From Earliella scabrosa (Eukaryota > Basidiomycota > Agaricomycetes > Polyporales > Polyporaceae), in the NCBI GenBank assembly GCA_022605405.1, contig JABYQQ010000040.1, positions 52,480 through 116,479 of the forward strand: 64,000 nt of DNA, in the 5' to 3' direction. A program made the translations under genes and the position numbers. Below, one piece after another: positions 58,040 through 64,000 of this stretch. Every line of letters begins with the position of its first letter. Positions within the stretch are counted from its first letter, which is position 1. Below the pieces are notes generated by a model that was not told the DNA's origin, did not search any database, and saw only the letters and a list, made by a program, of their open reading frames with translations.

Positions 58040-58200
58040 ATTGAGTCGCACAGCGAACTTTTGTGCTCGGTTCAAAAGTTCGACACGTTGGATATATGAC
58101 CCTACGCGGGACTCACATTTACTCATCGTATGTACAAGTATATCATTCCGTTCGAAAGTCATGTTACAAGGATGCGTGCAACTCAGTCCAATAGAAGCAA

Positions 58201-58223
58201 GAACGCGCTCGCGGAGCGCGTTC
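58201..58223. terminator. GC-rich palindrome downstream of long zinc-cluster gene 3
   Basis: GAACGCGCTC-GCG-GAGCGCGTTC is a perfect 10-bp dyad 191 bases past the stop at 58414. It corresponds to the shorter palindrome at 53811 behind gene 1. Confidence 0.4.
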
Positions 58224-58413
58224 CGATCAGTAGCGAGAGCAGAGTACATCGAGCGAGCGCGACATCAAAGTGAATATGCGTCCGAGTCGTAACGAGAGCT
58301 AGATGAAGCAGATGTCCAAACAGTCCATGTCCAAGATCGTTGCCGGGTACGAGCGCGAAGCTTCGTCAACCTGCCTGAAAGAGCGCGTGCTGCACTATGA
58401 CGGCTCGGACATA

Positions 58414-60401
58414 TTACGCAGGCCCGTTCGGTCCACGCGACAACGCCTTCAACAGTAGATCCGTCTGCCCGTGGATATCGCGAAGGCACTCAGCGAGGAT
58501 TCGACTGTGGTTTGCCAGCACCTCAGACGTCTCTCGGTGGGCTTGCGCAAGGTGTCTCAGTGCCGCCACGTACGCATCCGGCGTTGACGTTGGGGCAGAG
58601 GGTCCGCTCGGGGCCACAACGTTCGGCACGTTGTGATCTTCATCGATGAGGGTGACGTCAAACGACGGAAAGGTGCTCTCGTCGATCGGGAGAACGTCCG
58701 GCACATCGAGAGTGACAAGCTCATTAAGCGACTCGCGATGTCCGTTCTCGTCACTGCCAGACGCGTGCCTCTCATCGATGGGAGCCCCAGGGCTGGTTGA
58801 GCCACCTTGGACGTTCCCACCAGCATCGGTTTTGTCGGTCTCCTCGACGGAGGGCTGCGCGGTGTCCTGACGAGGTTTTTTGGCAGGGGCGCCCTCCTGG
58901 TCGGTGTCGCGAGTCCGCTTCTTCTGCCTTTCCTCGGCCGTCGTCATCTCGTCGTTGGATTTCCCAACCGGCGTCGATTCAGGGCCGCCCGCCGAGTTGT
59001 TCGCCTGGCCGGACGACGGGATTGGGCGAGGTTTGGATTCGGAGGGCGTCGTGGCGGAGGCGTGGACGTCTTCGGCAGCCTGAGGGTCTCCTTGAGCAGA
59101 GGTGCTTACCGTATTAGAAGTCGCGGCTTTTGAGTCCGTCGCCCCAGTCGCGACCCGTGTCTTCTTCTTTGGCGAGCTCTCCTCCAGCTGTGAGGACTTC
59201 CCGGACTGCTTATCCACCTTGACCTTCTTCTTGGTCTCGGATGCTTTCGTCCCGTCCGTCGCCGAGCTCTTCGAAGTCGACGCCTCGGCCTTCCCCTCCG
59301 TCTTCGTCTTCTCATTGGAAGCCGTGTCCTTCGCTTTGCCGTACGTCCTGGTCACCGGCTTGTGAGGCACGGTCTTCGTCTTTTTGCTTTTCTTCTTGAC
59401 CGGCTCAGCAGCTGGGGAGTCGGGCCTCTCTTCGTCCGAGTCACGCGCTTGGGCCTTACGCTTACCGCTCTTTTTCGACCTGCCCTTCTTCGCATGAGGC
59501 TGAGTCCCGTATCGCGCGTCGAGCTCTCTCAGCGCTGGCAAATAATCAGCGTTATACAGATAGAATGAAGGTTGATCTTACAAACGGCCCAAGAGCAATC
59601 GAACTTTCGACTCGTCTGGCAATCTTGACATTTCCATGTGCGCCCGGAGCTCTGGTGGCAGTCGCTCTTCCTCTTCTTGCAGTGCGTGCAGACCTCCGAT
59701 CGCACCTTCAGCAACGTCTTGAGGTAGTTCTTGGGCAACGAAGCGGTGTCGAGGTTGGGCGGAGTGAGCAGATGCTCGTGAGGATCCGGGATGACTTTGA
59801 GGACACGTTTGGACGCAGGTTTCTTCGCCTTTTTGGCTGTCGTGGACGCAAGCGGCTTGGCGTCGCTGCTCTCTTCTTCCTCATCCTCGCTTTCGGATCC
59901 GTCGGCATCGCTCTCCGACGCCTCTGTGGCTTTGGCTTTGCCCTTGTCCTTGACGGTACCCTCTTCGTCGTCATCTTCCTCCTCCTCGCCCTCAGACTCT
60001 TCATCACTGTTGTCCTCCCCCTCGTTGCTCTCGTCGTCCCCGTTGACGCTCTCATTCTCGCTCCCCTCCCTCTCCTCGTCCGACTCCTTCTCCACCACCT
60101 CGGCCTTTTTCTTTTTCTTCACCACTTCCGCCGCCCCTACATCGCGCGACCCTTTGTCCTTGCGATCTTGGGGTTGGCGTGCTTTGACCGTCTTGCCCTT
60201 ATCCCCGCTCGACTTGTTCGAGACCCGCTCAGGAGAAGCTTTGCCCTGTTGCGAGTTCAACGAAGACATATATATAAGCTGTTTTATGCGACATACCTTG
60301 CCCGATGCACTCTTCCCCGTTTCTTCCTCGATGGTTGCGATATGGGGGCTGCTTGGGGGGTCCTCGGGGGAAGGGTTGGCTTGAGAAGGGGATCCGGCCA
60401 T
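58414..60401 (-). CDS. Zinc-cluster/coiled-coil array gene 3 (long form, 629 aa)
   Basis: Minus-strand exons 60401..60297, 60245..59582 and 59534..58414 sum to 630 codons. The N-terminus is Ser/Pro-rich, then Lys-rich (VVKKKKKAEVV), then a long Glu/Asp/Ser acidic tract. The lead is LLTPPNLDTASLPKNYLKTL and the cluster CTHC..CHQ...TWKCQDC..FDCSW (CX2CX6CX9CX2CX7C). ELDARYGTQPHAKKG is followed by a Lys/Thr/Ser-rich disordered region with several basic NLS-like runs. The helical C-terminus is ALRHLAQAHRETSEVLANHS, then LAECLRDI. It is very close to array gene 1 around the cluster and lead. A nuclear, DNA- or chromatin-associated role is inferred from the cluster and basic runs. Confidence 0.87.
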
Positions 60402-60691
60402 TGCGACGATAGGGGTGATATTGTAAGAGGTCGGTGGGCTGTAAGGGTGAAAGGAAGCAACCAGACTGAGCTGATTATTATCTCATACTCACTCACGCCC
60501 TTTACGTCTACGTGTATGTGAGTATGGGGTTGAAACTTACCTCGGGGCGTGAATTGACGCTCTGGTACCCAACAGTGAACGTTGAAGAGCTTTTCAATTA
60601 ATTGTTCGAATGCCACGGCGAAGACACAGTACGCTACGGAAGGCTCGTGGACAAGGGGATGTAGTTCGGGGCTCGAGGGTACAGCTTACGC

Positions 60692-60826
60692 TCTTGCAAG
60701 GGGGTAACAACCGACCTTGGAAGACGTGAGGTGTGTGGAGAGCAGGTGGTGGTGCGAGTTGAACAGTGGACAAGCCCGATGAGCCGAATTAGGAATGTGT
60801 TTGGCCCTATTTGTTTTCGGCGCTTG
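60692..60826 (-). promoter_or_regulatory. Conserved upstream module before array gene 3
   Basis: Core CTTCCAAGGTCGGTTGTTAC then CCCCTTGCAAG on the minus strand (60692-60724). Upstream come CT-rich DNA with ACCACCACC, CCTAATTCGG, CCAAACACA and AAGCGCCGAAAAC (to 60826). It starts about 290 bases before the ATG. Confidence 0.72.
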
Positions 60827-61023
60827 GTGTCATACGGCCAGAAAGTTCGTGACTGGACACATGGCGTAGCTTCATTCGGCCATGTAACTGAGTCTTTAGC
60901 CATAGTTCACTATTTGTTACGTTCGTTGTGTATAGTACATTGGGATAACTGGTGTACATCTACGGTCCATGGCTCAAGGTCACCCTCACCACGTTAACTA
61001 CCCGATGTGCTTTTCTCGTGGGC

Positions 61024-62124
61024 TCATCGGTAGACATTTGCGAGCTCACTCAACTTCTTCGACGACTCCGTCAATGTGTTCACTGAGTCTTGCACAGTCC
61101 TTCCATAGCTCCCTATAACCTCCGAGGTGAGTGCGTGTGATTTCAACAGAATGTCGATGACGCTCGTTGGGTCAGAATATCCATCCGCTTCTTTGGTCTG
61201 TATTGGAATATATATAAGTTAGCTGCTTCGCGATTCATTGATGGTTTCGCGTACGTTGTCAGTGCGGCGCATCTGGCCGTCTTCATCCCCTGCAAGCGCT
61301 TGATTGTATCCGGCATAGTGTCTAGGGAACTATTGAACTGACGTTAGTATGACAATTTGGGAAGCGTTAGTGGTCTGCTCACGTACCCCGCCAAACATTG
61401 AATTAACTTTTTGAATGGGTGTATTCACGGGAGGGCGCGCGCCGTATGTTGGGTCGTGGGCGAGCAGAGCTGTTGATCATACGTCAGATATGAGATAATG
61501 ATGGGCATGGACCAATCTTACCGGTCACCCACGAACATTCAGCCTCCTGCCTCAGCTCACAGCCGAGACAAGCCCACGTCGACGAAGCCGATTGGTAGCA
61601 GTCAATGTTGAGGTCTTTGCAGCCCGCGCAGAGATCCCTCCGGGTATTCGTAATGGTTGTCATGTAATCGCTTGGCAATTTCGACGTGTCGACGTCAAAC
61701 GGCATAATAAGGTGAACGCAGGGGTCGGGATAGACTGCCCGTGCCGACTCTGCAGGCGGTCTCGATGGCAGATTCTTCAAGCTTTTCCGTTTCTTGGCGG
61801 TTTGCACCCTAGTCACAGCGGTCGTCGAGGATGTATTCGGAGGGTCCGCGTGAACGGGCAGGTAGGCTGATAAACTCGCCGTCAGTCCTCTTGCTTAGGA
61901 TATATAATCTGCTCACCTCGTCCTATGACTCCCCTCTGTCCTTCATCCAACTTCATGCCACCAGTCCCATTGGTTTGGTCTTGGGAGTCGTCTATGTCGT
62001 TGTGGTTCTCACGGCGTTCGATCTCGGCCTTGCATTGTCTGGTCAAGATGACACACATGAGTCTGTCCAAAACACGTACCTTGTCCACCACTGATTGCAC
62101 ACTTGCCTTCTTATTAGTTGGCAT
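61024..62124 (-). CDS. Zinc-cluster/coiled-coil array gene 4 (short form, 277 aa)
   Basis: Minus-strand exons 62124..62080, 62028..61917, 61866..61522, 61469..61387, 61329..61255 and 61197..61024 sum to 278 codons. N-terminal acidic/polar region, then RVQTAKKRKSLKNL, the lead MPFDVDTSKLPSDYMTTI, and the cluster CAGC..CYQ...TWACLGC..AECSW (CX2CX6CX9CX2CX7C). PTYGARPP follows, then a polar linker and the helical C-terminus LLKSHALTSEVIGSYGRTV, then SVNTLTESSKKL. It is the closest relative of array gene 2, with a shared 83-nt exon, and has one more intron in the C-terminal part. No catalytic motif is seen. Confidence 0.8.
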
Positions 62125-62456
62125 GGGCGAATGGATTGATATGGCGTATGAACCGACGATTTTGGGAAATTGATGCCTGCGTTGACGCGCTGCAGATGAT
62201 TGTGCCACATTTTTGACGGTTCAGAACATGGCATTGCTCAGATGAATGAAACGTACGTCCGGCCGCCTAGTCACGTCTCTACATCTCGGAATTATGACTG
62301 ATTTGCTTACCTTGTAGCTGGCGCGGACCAGAAGAGAATACGCGGACAGGGGTGGAATGGGTGTCCAATATATTTGTGTCACTTCCAACTGTCGGACACG
62401 CTACACTAGGTAACTTCTCTAGGACTCCAAAGAGGAATGAAATAGCGTGATACTGC

Positions 62457-62598
62457 CTTGCAAGGGGGTAGCAACCGGCCTTGGAAGACGTACGACGAAG
62501 GGGATGGCGGTAGTGGATGTCGAGGGTGAAGTTGAAGCCAGGTTGACTCCGGTCGCCATATTAGGATGTCTGTTTGACGGTGTTTGTGTCTGGCGCTT
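62457..62598 (-). promoter_or_regulatory. Conserved upstream module before array gene 4
   Basis: Core CTTCCAAGGCCGGTTGCTAC then CCCCTTGCAAG on the minus strand (62457-62489), CT-rich DNA, CCTAATATGG, TCAAACA and AAAGCGCCAGAC (to 62598). It starts about 335 bases before the ATG. A partial extra copy (CCAAGGTCGGCTGTCACC) lies at 62668-62692. Confidence 0.7.
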
Positions 62599-62910
62599 TG
62601 ATACGAGTTGAGCTCTACCGAGTTGGAAAACAATACGAGATCGAGGTTGGCGTAGTAATATTGGCCAGACGGTGACAGCCGACCTTGGCATGGAGCTCAT
62701 CGTACACCAAAGCGAGAGGAATCGGGGTGTAGAGTCGATGTTATGAAATGATTGCTGAGCACCAGCGTTACCATAATGACAGTCATGGCTGGTTCGGAAA
62801 CCATGGCATATTACAACTAAATATTGCTACCACCACGGTTCTTGTCCAGTTTGCCATGGTTTCCAGTTATCCACATAACAGAATATCCAATGCTGACATG
62901 ACGATATCTA

Positions 62911-63000
62911 GCAGAAAGTTCATTATGTTAAAGATTCGTTTAGTCGAAAGTTCGTTGGGTCCAAAGTTCGTTGATCCGAAAGTTCGTTTGGTCAAGAGTT
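62911..63000 (+). repeat. 16-bp tandem repeat built on AAAGTTCG
   Basis: AAAG starts at 62915, 62930, 62947, 62963 and 62979, with a decayed copy at 62995. The last spacings are exactly 16, and the unit is GTC(G/C)AAAGTTCGTT(G/T)G. AAAGTTCG is the reverse complement of the CGAACTTT that builds the 54-bp repeat at 48.5 kb. Confidence 0.75.
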
Positions 63001-63260
63001 TCTTCTGTGCATACTTGCTTCCGTCCAGGGGGCGTCGGATCACACGCCTTGCTATCGACGGCACACTCATCTTTGTAGTGTATAGTCAGGTTTGTTCACC
63101 GTTTTTGTTAGTTACTGCTCAATCACACTGTCACCTGACGTTCAGCATGGATGGATTGCCCGCGCAACAACGTATCATACGTCTTACACACCTAGATCGT
63201 ACAGGTGTAAATAGTGTTCATATGAAAGCTCGCATCCCGTATTCGGCAGTACACACAACA

Positions 63261-64000
63261 TCATTCGTTCTGTCTATCACGAACCATTTCGTGGAACTCG
63301 GAAATGGCCAACAATTGATCAGATTTCCGTTGAAGAGCGTCTACCTGCTCTTCGAGGATATGGCTGATGTTCTCGAAAGTCCATGACGTGATCTTGCACG
63401 CCCTCGATAGCTCATGGACTACACTTGCTTCGATGTTGTTCTCATACTCACCGTGCTGCGAGGCAACGTCTGCGGAATATGCAATGGGTAAAGATTGCGG
63501 ATCCTCGAGCGGTAGCCCTTCAGGTTCGTGGCGCATTGTCTCAACCGGGGTATGCGGTTTGTGTTCTCCTCTCTCAGGCGGAAGCGTATCCACGGATCGA
63601 GGTGAACAGGTTTGCATAGATGACGTACCAGCAAAGACGGTATGTTGGCGATTCTGTGGTTATCGATGCGTTGGGATTGTAGCTGACACAGGCACACTGA
63701 TGTGAATCTAACGTACCATATCTGAGACAGTATCGTGTCGAGGTGGACATGAGATTATCGGCGGACACGTCCCATACGACAAGTTCGTGTTGTCAAAACT
63801 ACGGCACGCTGATTAGCATGATGAAATGGTTCGGTATAATGGTGCTGACTGATGACCCACGAGCAGTCGTCCAAACCATTATCCGCACACTCTAAGCAAC
63901 CCCAAGTAGGTTTCGTAGTTTGGTGGCAGTCGATGCCCAGAGCTTGGCATCGGCGGCAGACTTCGTTGCGAGCTTGCGCGATGGTTGACGGATAGTCATC
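63261..64000 (-). CDS. Zinc-cluster/coiled-coil array gene 5 (short form, 5' part off the window)
   Basis: The gene runs in from beyond base 64,000. The rightmost exon (about 63,850-64,000) encodes DDYPSTIAQARNEV, then the cluster CRRC..CHQ....WGCLEC..DDCSW with the same CX2CX6CX9CX2CX7C spacing. The next exon encodes NLSYGTCPP, matching the YG(T/A)xPP segment of the other copies. The last exon ends in a helical C-terminus (SRACKITSWTFENISHILEE, then VDALQRKSDQLL) with a stop at 63261. It is more divergent than genes 1-4. Splice sites were seen (GTCAGC after CSWVI, GTACGT after VSDM), but the full model needs the next window. Confidence 0.75.

Noticed and set aside
62748..63386. 212-codon plus-strand frame
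   Set aside because: It runs through a 16-bp tandem repeat that does not keep frame and overlaps the antisense of the last exon of array gene 5, so it is probably chance.

Overview
The window is nuclear DNA of a filamentous basidiomycete, most likely an agaricomycete. The evidence is many short introns (about 45-75 nt, mostly GT-AG), GC-rich codon use, NACHT-type NLR proteins with an MLKL-like helical N-terminus, BTB and FtsJ-like families of the mushroom-forming type, a family-B carboxylesterase pair, hexose-type MFS transporters and a fungal tRNA-Asp. Gene models were built by hand from splice signals. For most multi-exon genes the exon lengths sum to an exact number of codons, and paralogues share exon lengths. 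The exact start is least certain for the cysteine peptidase-like gene, the long zinc-cluster gene at 54.0 kb, the first short zinc-cluster gene at 56.5 kb, and the NLR at 31.3 kb.

Layout. 0-3 kb: two tandem minus-strand paralogues encoding coiled-coil proteins with a central hydrophobic segment. 4.7-11.3 kb: a divergent pair of secreted carboxylesterases with identical 14-exon architecture. 11.6-19.3 kb: two minus-strand NACHT NLRs; one has a duplicated post-NACHT module and one an MLKL-like four-helix N-terminus. 21.1-22.3 kb: a secreted cysteine-rich protein. 23.2-30.5 kb: a 2.3 kaa acidic disordered protein with a C-terminal membrane tail. 31.3-34.1 kb: a third NLR, a paralogue of the second with matching exons. 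34.6-35.9 kb: an FtsJ-like methyltransferase-fold protein. 36.1-46.1 kb: three sugar transporters, two intact and one cut off, with a tRNA-Asp and a BTB protein between the first two.

At base 46,074 the third transporter stops matching its sisters inside an exon, and the DNA changes character to the end of the window. First comes a gene-free 2.3 kb zone with 13 copies of the palindrome CGATCG and a minisatellite of exact 74-bp period. Then come minus-strand genes only: a ubiquitin-hydrolase-like cysteine peptidase, an 895-aa protein of unknown function, and a tandem array of at least five paralogues that combine a six-cysteine zinc cluster (CX2CX6CX9CX2CX7C) with a C-terminal helical segment. 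A conserved upstream module precedes four of the array genes and, in weaker form, the 895-aa gene. I read 46,075-64,000 as part of a large accessory or mobile block that interrupted the transporter and whose genes may be co-regulated. The far end is outside the window, so this is an inference.

The left half (helical membrane-active-looking proteins, three NLRs, two with a putative cell-death domain) resembles a self/non-self recognition or innate-immunity neighbourhood. The right half is the candidate undescribed system.
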